Assembly (NCBI RefSeq): GCF_036492425.1 | Contig: NZ_AP025294.1 | Coordinates: 62,001-126,000 of the forward strand | Reading direction: 5' to 3' | DNA: 64,000 nucleotides | Source of the DNA: Persicobacter psychrovividus | GTDB lineage: Bacteria > Bacteroidota > Bacteroidia > Cytophagales > Cyclobacteriaceae | Shown: one piece after another, positions 43,781-52,182 of the stretch | How the letters are laid out: every line of letters starts with the position of its first letter | How positions within the stretch are numbered: position 1 is the stretch's first letter | The notes under the pieces: generated by a model | The model's database searches: none | Told to the model about the DNA's origin: nothing | The model's input: the letters and a program-made list of their open reading frames with translations, nothing else | Translations under genes and position numbers: made by a program

Positions 43781-44720
43781 GGTAAGAACGATCCTCGGGG
43801 ACATTGATAAAGCACAAATTGGTTTGACCTATTCTCATGAGCATATTGTGATTGATGAAGGGTTCGTGACGGCCGGTCATCCGGAATTTCTGCTCAATGA
43901 TGAGCAAAAGATCAGTAAGGAATTAATGGATTTTAAAAAGATGGGCGGACAAACGGTCGTCGATACCATGCCAGCAAATGCGGGTCGTAATCCAATTTTA
44001 TCAGCCAAAATAAGCCGACAAACAGGGGTGCATATGATCATCCCGACCGGTATACATTTGGAACAATATTACCCTAAAAATCACTGGCGTTATAAAATCA
44101 GCCAAAAGGAAATGACCCAGCTGTTTGTGGATGATATTACGATTGGTATGGATGCCTTTGATTATAGCAGTCCGATTGTTCAGCGAACAGACCACAAAGC
44201 AGGCTTGATTAAACTCGCCACCGGAGACGATCGATTTACCAAGCATCAAAATATGGTTTTTGAATCGGTGGTGGATGCACATCTGGAAACGGGCGCTCCT
44301 ATATTAACCCACACCAATTTTGGCAAGCAGGCATTTGAGCAAGCCAAAAAGTTCAAGGAAATGGGGGCCAACTTACGGCATGTGGTTTTATCGCATGTAG
44401 ATCGTAATTTGGATTTGGATGAGCATCGCCGGATCCTGGACCTTGGGGTAAGTTTGGAGTATGACAGTTTTTTCAGGTGGAAGGGAGATCAAAATCATTC
44501 TGCCGATCAGTTGATCAGTTTGATTGAGTCTTATCCCGATCAAATTGTCGTCGGGATGGATATGGCTAAAAATGCCTATTGGAAATCTTATGGAGGACAA
44601 CCCGGATTGACTTATTTATATCCTAAGATCAAAGAGCTATTATATGATCAAGGCTTGGGAGAATATGTTAAGCATGTGTTTTTCACCACTCCATCAGCTA
44701 TATTTTCCTTCTTTAAATAG
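43770..44720 (+). CDS. Phosphotriesterase-family metallohydrolase (cluster B)
   Basis: A 316-residue member of the amidohydrolase-superfamily phosphotriesterase (PHP) branch. Binuclear metal ligands are visible: H23 and H25 in SHEHI, carboxylated-lysine candidate K148 in GLIKLATG, H181 in THTNFG, H209 in LSHVDRN and D264 in GMDMAKN. Several relatives hydrolyse sugar-phosphate lactones, so it may open a lactone made by the cluster's dehydrogenase. It replaces the creatininase of cluster A. Its start overlaps the FAD gene by 11 bases, and it is the last gene of the cluster. Confidence 0.85.
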   Translation: MKAKVRTILGDIDKAQIGLTYSHEHIVIDEGFVTAGHPEFLLNDEQKISKELMDFKKMGGQTVVDTMPANAGRNPILSAKISRQTGVHMIIPTGIHLEQYYPKNHWRYKISQKEMTQLFVDDITIGMDAFDYSSPIVQRTDHKAGLIKLATGDDRFTKHQNMVFESVVDAHLETGAPILTHTNFGKQAFEQAKKFKEMGANLRHVVLSHVDRNLDLDEHRRILDLGVSLEYDSFFRWKGDQNHSADQLISLIESYPDQIVVGMDMAKNAYWKSYGGQPGLTYLYPKIKELLYDQGLGEYVKHVFFTTPSAIFSFFK

Positions 44721-45165
44721 ACATATGAATTAGGTGGATGACGGCTTGGGATGAGATCGTTTTCCACTATTCATCAAATGCCTTTTTTTGGTCTGACGGT
44801 GATGCTCCCTTGCTTTGTTAACATACATCAACAGACATCTTTCAGATAATCAGGGTAATTTTTCGATTGACATTTAGCGTATCAAATGGACTATTCAGGT
44901 GTAGCAAATAAAGAATAGTTTTGGGAAGGAGGGCTTTTTAACCTTAGGGAGATGGTTGATCCTTGAAGTTCAGCAAGACCATCTAAATACGATTTTATAT
45001 TTAGTCTAAGAAAGGGCTGTCCGATATGCTGAATAATATATTTGGACAGTTACTGTGCAGGTCGACGGCTGCTCTCCAAACATTTGTGCAAATATTCAAG
45101 CATTTTATCCACGTTTGGTCGGGGGTAAAGTGCTTTTTTTGTAACCATTAACACGGATATTTTTT
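44721..45165. other. Intergenic region between cluster B and the GH3 gene
   Basis: No gene is seen. A CTGTCC/GGACAG hairpin (45017-45022 with 45044-45049) is the only clear structure. No terminator with a T run was found after the phosphotriesterase gene. Confidence 0.5.
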
Positions 45166-47448
45166 ATGGATACTAATTACAAAATCAATCTCTCGATTGT
45201 ATTTTTTATGTTTTGCAGTTTGGCCACTTTCGCGCAGCCTGCATTGAATGACCAGCAAATCGAGCAGAAAGTAGATGCTTTGTTGAAGAAGATGACCCTA
45301 AGAGAAAAAGTGGGGCAGCTTAACCAGCTAAAAGGCAATTACTCAACCGACATTTACGAACAGAATATCGACCTGAATGAGGCGATTAAAAGAGGTGAAG
45401 TGGGTGCATTGACCCCATATACCAATTTGGATCAAATGAGGAAATGGCAAGAGTTGGCTGTGGACAGTTCTCGCCTTGGAATTCCGATGCTTTACGGAGC
45501 AGATGTGATCCACGGTTACCGTACGATCTTCCCGGCACCAATCGGTCAGGCCTCTTCATGGGATATGAAAAAAATACAAAATGCCGAGCGCATTGCTGCC
45601 GTTGAGGCGACTGCTGCCGGTTTGATGTGGAACTTCACTCCGATGTTGGATATTGCCCGTGACCCTCGTTGGGGACGTGTGATGGAAGGTGGGGGCGAAG
45701 ACCCTTATTTGGTATCGCAGATTGCCCGTGCTCGTGTGCGTGGTATTCAGGGCGACGACCTTTCAAAGCCAAATACGATGATGGCGACTGCCAAGCACTT
45801 TGCTGCTTATGGTCGTGCCGAAGGTGGACAAGAATACAACTCTACCGAGGTTTCAGAGCGTACGCTAAGAGAAATTTACTTGCCACCGTTCAAAGCGGCT
45901 CAAGAAGAGGGTATCGCTTGTATGATGAATGGTTTCAATGCGATCAACGGTATTCCAGCAACAGCCAATGAGTTTTTGTTGAAGCAGGTATTGAGAAAAG
46001 AATGGAAATTCAAAGGTTTCATGGTTTCGGATGCCAACTCGATCTATGAGTTGATTCCTCATGGTTATGCTGCCAACAAAAAAGAAGCAGCTTATAAAGC
46101 TTTTACGGCTGGATCGGATACTGACCTTTGGGCCAATGTATATATGGAGTATTTGCCTGAATTGGTAAAAGAAGGATACATTGACGAAAAAGACATTGAT
46201 GCTTCGGTAAGAAAGATCTTGATCTATAAATACAAAATGGGATTGTTCGATCATCCTTATCAGTATTTCAACAAAAAAAGATTCAAAAAAGAAATATTTA
46301 CCAAAGCACACAAACAGGCTTCTTTGGAATTGGCGGAAGAGTCAATGGTATTGTTGAAGAATGAAAATCAAACGCTTCCAATCACTAAAAAAGCGAAGAA
46401 AATCGCTTTGATGGGGCCATTGGTGAATTCAAGAGAGTTCAAGGATTTGATTGGTAACTGGACCGGCTTTTCTAAGCCAGAAGATGCCATTATGCTTGAC
46501 CAAGGATTCAAAGATGTTAAGGCTAAAGATCAAGAAATTATCTTCAGTCAAGCATGTGAGGCTTGGGGTAAATGCCCGGATGCTTTGATGGATGAGGCAG
46601 TTGAAATCGCTAAAAAATCAGACTTCATCGTTTTGGCATTGGGTGAGCAAGGCTATAACTCTGGCGAGTGTGGTTCTCGTGCAGACATCACTTTGCCAGG
46701 AAATCAAGAAGAATTGATCGAAAGAATCGCCGCTTTGAACAAGCCTTTCGCTGTGTTGGTCATGGCGGGTCGCCCGATGGTATTGACTTCTGTGATTGAC
46801 AAAATCCCTGCTTTGCTATACTGCTGGCAACCAGGAACAATGGCCGGTGAAGCAATCGCTAATTTGGTCTTCGGTAAAAAATCACCAAGTGCCAAATTGC
46901 CAATGACCTTGCCATATGCTTTGGGTCAGGTGCCGATTTACTATAACAAGTTGAGCTCTGGTCGTCCGAAATTGGATCCTAAAGACAAACGATGGGGATT
47001 GAATTCTTGGTCAGATGTACCGAATGAGCCATTGTTCGCTTTTGGTCATGGATTGACTTACTCTAAATTTGAGTACGGTCCTTTGAAAGTAAACAAAACC
47101 ACTTTCGGTCCTGAGGACACTTTGGAGGTTAGCTGCACGGTGAAAAATACGGGTAACTATGATACCGATGAGATTACTCAGCTTTATATCAGAGACATTG
47201 CTGCTTCAGTAGCAAGACCTGTCAAAGAGCTTAAAGGCTTCGAGCGTTTTTCTTTGAAAAAAGGAGAGCAGAAAGAAGTGAAGTTCACTTTGACGCTTGA
47301 TGACCTTAAATATTGGAATGACAAAATGAACTTTGATGTTGAAGATGGAACCTTCAGGATTATGGTTGGCCCAGCTTCGGATAACGTGCAAGAGGTTACC
47401 GTTGAGCTAAAAGGTTATAAGTCATTCTTTAGTAAAAACGTACAATAA
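45166..47448 (+). CDS. GH3 beta-glucosidase-like enzyme (BglX-type)
   Basis: A 760-residue exported glycoside hydrolase family 3 enzyme. The signal peptide is LSIVFFMFCSLATFAQ. The N-terminal barrel includes the loop KHFAAYGRAEGGQEYN, and the catalytic aspartate D289 is in FMVSDANSI. The alpha/beta sandwich (from about residue 400) and a C-terminal fibronectin-III-like domain (TLEVSCTVKNTGNYDT onward) follow. It should release terminal beta-linked glucose or xylose in the periplasm. It is 500 bases before a GH94 phosphorylase gene. Confidence 0.9.
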   Translation: MDTNYKINLSIVFFMFCSLATFAQPALNDQQIEQKVDALLKKMTLREKVGQLNQLKGNYSTDIYEQNIDLNEAIKRGEVGALTPYTNLDQMRKWQELAVDSSRLGIPMLYGADVIHGYRTIFPAPIGQASSWDMKKIQNAERIAAVEATAAGLMWNFTPMLDIARDPRWGRVMEGGGEDPYLVSQIARARVRGIQGDDLSKPNTMMATAKHFAAYGRAEGGQEYNSTEVSERTLREIYLPPFKAAQEEGIACMMNGFNAINGIPATANEFLLKQVLRKEWKFKGFMVSDANSIYELIPHGYAANKKEAAYKAFTAGSDTDLWANVYMEYLPELVKEGYIDEKDIDASVRKILIYKYKMGLFDHPYQYFNKKRFKKEIFTKAHKQASLELAEESMVLLKNENQTLPITKKAKKIALMGPLVNSREFKDLIGNWTGFSKPEDAIMLDQGFKDVKAKDQEIIFSQACEAWGKCPDALMDEAVEIAKKSDFIVLALGEQGYNSGECGSRADITLPGNQEELIERIAALNKPFAVLVMAGRPMVLTSVIDKIPALLYCWQPGTMAGEAIANLVFGKKSPSAKLPMTLPYALGQVPIYYNKLSSGRPKLDPKDKRWGLNSWSDVPNEPLFAFGHGLTYSKFEYGPLKVNKTTFGPEDTLEVSCTVKNTGNYDTDEITQLYIRDIAASVARPVKELKGFERFSLKKGEQKEVKFTLTLDDLKYWNDKMNFDVEDGTFRIMVGPASDNVQEVTVELKGYKSFFSKNVQ

Positions 47449-47621
47449 TAGGTAAAGGGAAATGATGGCTGTTTCTAATAAATAAATAGTCATCTTTCTC
47501 TTTTTATAAAATAAATTTACTTACTAAAGTAGCAGATACAATTTTTGTATTATAGGTGTGGTAAAACCATAATTGACAGCTTTTACACTAAACACTATTT
47601 TTAAAGCTGTATGTATGCACC

Positions 47622-47806
47622 CAATGTCATTAAGTTAAGGATTTTGAGGGACACAGGTCTAAATTTGAAATGCTCGTAGAGGCGTTATTCTTAACGACTC
47701 ACGTAACAATATGAATAAATCTAAGAGGAAACCTATAAAATCACCATTCAATTAGACGTTAAAAATAACGTCTCTACAGGATAATGCGCTTAACTTAATG
47801 ACATTG
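47622..47806. repeat. Fold-back (MITE-like) element
   Basis: CAATGTCATTAAGTTAAG (47622-47639) is perfectly complementary to 47789-47806. Inside, GTAGAGGCGTTATTCTTAACG (about 47676-47696) faces CGTTAAAAATAACGTCTCTAC (about 47757-47777) with two mismatches. The nested arms resemble a miniature inverted-repeat element. Flanks carry GCACC on both sides. Confidence 0.6.
47754..47778. repeat. GTAGAGACG-type palindrome half
   Basis: AGACGTTAAAAATAACGTCTCTACA belongs to the palindromes at 32308 and 50431, with a different centre (TTAAAAATAA). Confidence 0.5.
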
Positions 47807-47807
47807 T

Positions 47808-47873
47808 GGATGCACCTACTTGTGTATCCTAATCATTTGATTTTGGGCAGACACATAGGTCAGCCCTTACAGC
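47808..47873. repeat. GGATGCACCTAC / GGGCAGAC element, copy 2
   Basis: GGATGCACCTACTTGTGTATCC then GGGCAGACACATAGGTCAGCCC, the same two-block layout as 32741-32817 with a shorter spacer. Confidence 0.7.
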
Positions 47874-47946
47874 AACAAACATGTAATCTATCTACACAAG
47901 TATCTGTTATTTTAAGCACTAATTTTTCACTCCTTTACAAATAGTT

Positions 47947-50340
47947 ATGAGATTCGGATTTTTTGATGATGAGAATAAAGAGTATGTGATTACAAATCCC
48001 GAAACTCCTCGATCGTGGACCAATTATTTGGGTTCAACGGATTTCGGATCGGTTATCACCAACCATGCGGGCGGTTACAGCTTTTTTAAGTCTGCAGCAC
48101 AGGGCCGTTTTATACGATTGAGATTTAATTCCATTCCGATGGATCAGCCAGGTAGATATATTTACTTGCACGATCATGAAAATAAAGATTTCTGGTCAAA
48201 TAGCTGGCAGCCTGTTGGTAAGCCAGTGGATCAGTTCAAAAGTGTGTGTCGTCATGGAACGGGATATACCAAAATCGCTGCTGAATATTCAGGCATCAAT
48301 AGTGAGGTTACTTATTTTGTTCCGGAGGGGAAGCATTATGAGTGTTGGATTGTAAAAGTGAAAAACGACAGCGATCGTTTCCGCAAAATGTCATTGTTCA
48401 CCTATGTGGAGTACGCTGGTAACTGGAATGCACAAGATGACCAGGTAAACTTGCAGTACACCCAATATACGGTCAAGATGACTGCCAAAGGTAATTTGAT
48501 TGACCACGGAACAAATGTCAATTTGCCTTCACTACCTGAAAACTTCGAAGAGAAAGATCAAGGAAGACACACCTTTATGGGGGTTTCTGGAGCTTTGGTC
48601 AAAGGTTTTGATACCGATCGTGAAGCATTTATCGGGCCATACCGCACTTACGCCAACCCATTGGTGGTAGAGCGTGGAGAATGTGGAAATACCGAAGCGG
48701 CAGGTGATAATGGTTGTGGGGTATTTCAGGTTCCAGTAGAATTGCAGCCTGGTGAAGAGAAAGAATTCGTCGTATTGATGGGCGTAGGTTCAGCAGAAAA
48801 AGAAGGTGCGGAAGCCCTTGCTACTTTCGATACGGTTGAGAAAGCCAAAGCCGCTTTTGAGGAAGTAAAAAACAACTGGCACCGCAAAATTGAAAGCCTT
48901 TGGGTGAAAACTCCAGACGCTTCTTTTGATAGCATGATCAATACGTGGAGCCCTTACAACTGTTTGATCACTTATTTCTGGTCGCGTGCAGCATCCTTGA
49001 TTTATAATGGTGAGCGTGATGGCTTGGGGTACCGTGATTCGGTTCAGGATGTGATGGGTACTGCCGCTTTGATTCCTTCTGAAGTTCGTGAGCGTTTGAT
49101 TTTGATGCTTTCTGGTCAGGTAGCCAATGGTGGCGCGATTCCAGTGGTGAAGCCTTACGCGCATTTCCCTGGTGAAATGTCGGCACCAAAAGCCGAGGAA
49201 TACCGTTCGGATGATGCGATGTGGTTGTTCAATGCCGTGCCATTGTATGTTCGTGAAACAGGCGATGTTGATTTCTACCAATTGGAAATTCCTTTTGCCG
49301 ATCAAGGTTCTGCAACAGTTTTTGGTCACTTAAGAAGAGCGATTGAGTTCAACTTGGATCGTCTGGGAGCGCATGGTTTGCCATGTGGATTGTTGGCCGA
49401 TTGGAATGACTGTTTGGAATTGGGACAAAAAGGAGAGACCGTTTTTGTTGCTTTCCAATTGCGTTACGCCTTGAAGGTATATGGCGAAATCGCCCAAATG
49501 CTTAATCAAGAGACCGAACAATCATGGGCAGCGGAGCAGTTGGCCATTATTGATAAAAATATTGAAGATCACGCCTGGGATGGTGAGTGGTTCTTGCGTG
49601 CTTTCCGTGATGACGGCATGAAGTTCGGAACCAACGAAGCCGAAGAAGGAAAAATCTTCTTGAACCCACAAGCATGGTCAGTGATCAGTGAGTACGCTCA
49701 AGGAACACGCGCCGAGCAAGTATTGGTTGCTGTAAGAAAGCAATTGGCGACCGATCACGGAATCATGGTTTGTACGCCTCCTTTCGTGAAGACCGACTAC
49801 CGCGTGGTTCGCGCCACTTTGATGAACCCTGGTATGAAAGAAAATGCAGGTATTTTCAACCATACTCAAGGATGGGGAATCATGGCTGAAGCGATGGTAG
49901 GTAATGGCGATCAGGCTTATGAATATTTCAAAGCGACCAGCCCGGCCTCTTATAACGACCAGGCGGAAGTTCGTCAGATTGAGCCTTATGTGGTTTGTCA
50001 ATCGACACACTCTAAGCACAGTCCTCGCTTTGGTGCCTCTCGTGTGCCGTGGCTTTCGGGTGCAGCTACTTGGTTGTACTTCTCTGCTACGCAACATATT
50101 TTGGGTGTTCGCCCTCAATTGGAAGGTTTGGAAGTGAATCCATGTATCCCGTCAAGCTGGGATGGCTTCGAATGTAGCCGTTTGTTCAGAGACAAAAAGA
50201 TCAATATCAAGGTGCAAAATCCTAACGGAAATTGCAGCGGCGTAAGCCATATCCTCATCGGAGATCAACGCATCGAAGGAAGTCTGATTCCTAATGAATT
50301 GTTGGCCGATCAGATGGAAGTCTTGGTGGTGATGAAATAA
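47947..50340 (+). CDS. GH94-type glycoside phosphorylase (cellobiose phosphorylase-like)
   Basis: A 797-residue cytoplasmic enzyme without signal peptide. The family 94 N-terminal blocks FFDDENKEYVITNPETPRSW and NAGGYSF-type HAGGYSFFKS open the protein. D485 in LLADWNDCLE is the catalytic acid, and the phosphate-binding segment PWLSGAATWLY lies near residue 700. The WNAQDDQ block near residue 158 and the overall length fit cellobiose-type enzymes. It would phosphorolyse a beta-linked disaccharide to glucose 1-phosphate. Cellobiose, cellobionate or another beta-glucoside are all possible. It is followed by a terminator. Confidence 0.85.
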   Translation: MRFGFFDDENKEYVITNPETPRSWTNYLGSTDFGSVITNHAGGYSFFKSAAQGRFIRLRFNSIPMDQPGRYIYLHDHENKDFWSNSWQPVGKPVDQFKSVCRHGTGYTKIAAEYSGINSEVTYFVPEGKHYECWIVKVKNDSDRFRKMSLFTYVEYAGNWNAQDDQVNLQYTQYTVKMTAKGNLIDHGTNVNLPSLPENFEEKDQGRHTFMGVSGALVKGFDTDREAFIGPYRTYANPLVVERGECGNTEAAGDNGCGVFQVPVELQPGEEKEFVVLMGVGSAEKEGAEALATFDTVEKAKAAFEEVKNNWHRKIESLWVKTPDASFDSMINTWSPYNCLITYFWSRAASLIYNGERDGLGYRDSVQDVMGTAALIPSEVRERLILMLSGQVANGGAIPVVKPYAHFPGEMSAPKAEEYRSDDAMWLFNAVPLYVRETGDVDFYQLEIPFADQGSATVFGHLRRAIEFNLDRLGAHGLPCGLLADWNDCLELGQKGETVFVAFQLRYALKVYGEIAQMLNQETEQSWAAEQLAIIDKNIEDHAWDGEWFLRAFRDDGMKFGTNEAEEGKIFLNPQAWSVISEYAQGTRAEQVLVAVRKQLATDHGIMVCTPPFVKTDYRVVRATLMNPGMKENAGIFNHTQGWGIMAEAMVGNGDQAYEYFKATSPASYNDQAEVRQIEPYVVCQSTHSKHSPRFGASRVPWLSGAATWLYFSATQHILGVRPQLEGLEVNPCIPSSWDGFECSRLFRDKKINIKVQNPNGNCSGVSHILIGDQRIEGSLIPNELLADQMEVLVVMK

Positions 50341-50347
50341 TTTTTAG

Positions 50348-50385
50348 AAAACACTGGTTCAGGCGTCTGGCTTGGATCAGTGTTT
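50348..50385 (+). terminator. Terminator of the GH94 gene, made from a hairpin repeat
   Basis: AAACACTGGTTCAGGC pairs across GTCT with GGCTTGGATCAGTGTTT, giving a long stem and an eight-base T run 8 bases after the stop. The core resembles the GCGTCTCGC family. Confidence 0.8.
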
Positions 50386-50430
50386 TTTTTAAACCAAAAA
50401 TGAGACGGGGTATTGGTTTGTCCTGTTGCC

Positions 50431-50459
50431 GTAGGGACGTTGCATGCAACGTCCGTACC
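50431..50459. repeat. GTAGGGACGTTGCATGCAACGTCC palindrome
   Basis: A perfect GGACGTTGCATGCAACGTCC-type palindrome (one base apart at the ends), the cleanest copy of the GACGTTGC family in the window. Confidence 0.65.
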
Positions 50460-50669
50460 GTTAGGCACAAAAATAAGCACCTCATGAAAAATACAAAGGG
50501 GGTTTGGTTTGTCCACGGATTACGCAGATTTCACAGATTTTTGGGATGAGCTGTATTTGATCCTTGCTCACAGATCAGTAATTCTAATAAAATAAAAAAT
50601 CAAGGTAATCCTGTAAATCAAGGTAATCATGGCTTATAATCCTCCAACATTTATAAGATAATCATAAGC

Positions 50670-50705
50670 AAAAAAATGCCTCAGATTCCAACCGAACCTG
50701 GGGCA
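50670..50705 (-). terminator. Terminator of the GH88 gene (minus strand)
   Basis: On the minus strand TGCCCCAG faces CTGAGGCA with one mismatch, followed by seven T. It lies 34 bases after the GH88 stop. Confidence 0.6.
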
Positions 50706-50738
50706 ACAAGCATTAAAACTTCAAATTATACCGACAAT

Positions 50739-51950
50739 TTAAATCGCTTTTTGTGTCTCCAAATATTTCACTAATGCCTCAACATAGTAGTAATCGGCAT
50801 AAGACAACGGCGTATCTACTTCCGAATTTCTTGGTAGATTACCCACACTGTGTTTCAATAAGAAATGACCATTTTCACCTACTTTAGCCAAATATTGATT
50901 GCTGCTGAGGGTGTTTAAAATTGTACTCGCCTGATCAAAATATTGCTTGCCTAATGTCTCATCTTTGGTAAATTGTGACAAGTCAATAAAAGCTGAAGCC
51001 ATTACCGCACCCGCTGAAGCATCCCGGTAGGTATTTGGGATTTTGGGATCATTGAAATCCCAATAAGGAACGCCATCGGCAGGGTAGTTCGGGTTGGATA
51101 GGATAAAGCCGGCAATGTGTTTGGCCTGCTCCAAATACACCCGATTTTTGGTGTAACGGTACATCATCGTGTAGCCATAAAGGCCCCAAGCCTGCCCCCG
51201 TGCCCAACTGCTTTCATCACTCAGCCCTTGTGCAGTATTTTTGTGCAAAACCGATCCGTTTTCAGGATTATAATCAATCACATGGTAAGAACTGTAATCT
51301 TGTCGGAAGTGATGTTTGATCGTCGTTTGTGCATGTTCGTTGGCGATTTTCAATAAGGAAGAGGATTGCCCCTCTCGTTCTCCAACCCACGTAAGCAATT
51401 CCAAATTCATCATATTATCAATGATCACAGGATATTTCCACCCCCTGCGGCCATCCCAATCCCATGATTTTATGGCCCCCACATTAGGATTGAAACGTTT
51501 GGCTAAAGTATAGGCGCCGGTGATCAAGGGTTCGAGAAATTTTTCGTTCTTCGTGATTTTGTAGGCGTTGCCATAACTGCAAAAGAGCATAAAGCCAAGG
51601 TCATGGTGTCGTGTTTCATTTTTGACGGAGTCCAGTTCAAGGGTTTTAGCGGTAGCCAAAGCTTTCCACTTTTCGTCCTTAGTGGCCTCATACAAATACC
51701 ACAATGTTCCAGGATAAAAACCACTGCACCACCAAAATTTGTCGCTATTGATCATTTTTCCTCCTTCAAATGATCTTGGAAATTGCGCTGGAGGCATTTG
51801 TTTAACCATCCCCTCATATTGCAGAGCACACTGAGCAATGGCCTGTTTGGCTTTCTGAGTAGAAAATGTTGGGCTCTGAGCTGTGCGCCGTTCTTGACTA
51901 CAGCTAATCAGAAGCAAAATAATTGAAAAATAAGTAATGAAATATCGCAT
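50739..51950 (-). CDS. GH88 unsaturated glucuronyl hydrolase, lipoprotein
   Basis: A 403-residue exported enzyme on the minus strand. The lipoprotein signal FSIILLLISC (C17 lipidated) fixes the start at 51950 rather than 51989. The (alpha/alpha)6 barrel has both catalytic aspartates of the family: D117 in HHDLGF and D178 in PVIIDNMMNLELL. It removes the 4,5-unsaturated glucuronyl residue left by polysaccharide lyases, releasing an unstable unsaturated uronic acid. Its presence implies lyase-treated glycans. It is transcribed opposite to the GH94-like gene at 52183. Confidence 0.92.
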   Translation of the reverse strand: MRYFITYFSIILLLISCSQERRTAQSPTFSTQKAKQAIAQCALQYEGMVKQMPPAQFPRSFEGGKMINSDKFWWCSGFYPGTLWYLYEATKDEKWKALATAKTLELDSVKNETRHHDLGFMLFCSYGNAYKITKNEKFLEPLITGAYTLAKRFNPNVGAIKSWDWDGRRGWKYPVIIDNMMNLELLTWVGEREGQSSSLLKIANEHAQTTIKHHFRQDYSSYHVIDYNPENGSVLHKNTAQGLSDESSWARGQAWGLYGYTMMYRYTKNRVYLEQAKHIAGFILSNPNYPADGVPYWDFNDPKIPNTYRDASAGAVMASAFIDLSQFTKDETLGKQYFDQASTILNTLSSNQYLAKVGENGHFLLKHSVGNLPRNSEVDTPLSYADYYYVEALVKYLETQKAI

Positions 51951-52182
51951 AAATTCTATATAAAAAATATCCTTGATCACTGAAGACAAAGGAGTGCCCT
52001 AATGCCTTATTCAATAATCTCGTTAGATTGTGTCGCTTTGAAGAGGATAAATGGCCATTTGAAGTGTATATTTATCAGTGGTGAAATGGTCTGGAAAATA
52101 TTTTGCCAAATGGGTATAATTTTATTTTATGTTTTTTAAATATCAAGTCTAAGCTGTTTATTTATAACAAATATAGACGGGT

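Larger units (their letters stand above)
47449..47946. other. Intergenic region with a fold-back element
   Basis: Holds a 185-base fold-back element (47622-47806), a GGATGCACCTAC element (47808-47873) and no gene. The last 70 bases before the GH94 gene show no clear promoter box. Confidence 0.6.
50341..50738. other. Convergent intergenic region with repeats
   Basis: Between the convergent GH94 and GH88 genes. It holds a + strand terminator (50348-50385), a GTAGGGACGTTGCATGCAACGTCC palindrome (50431-50459), TTTGTCCACGG with CAGATTTCACAGATTT (50510-50540), an AATCAAGGTAATCC pair (50598-50632) and a minus-strand terminator (50670-50705). Confidence 0.65.
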
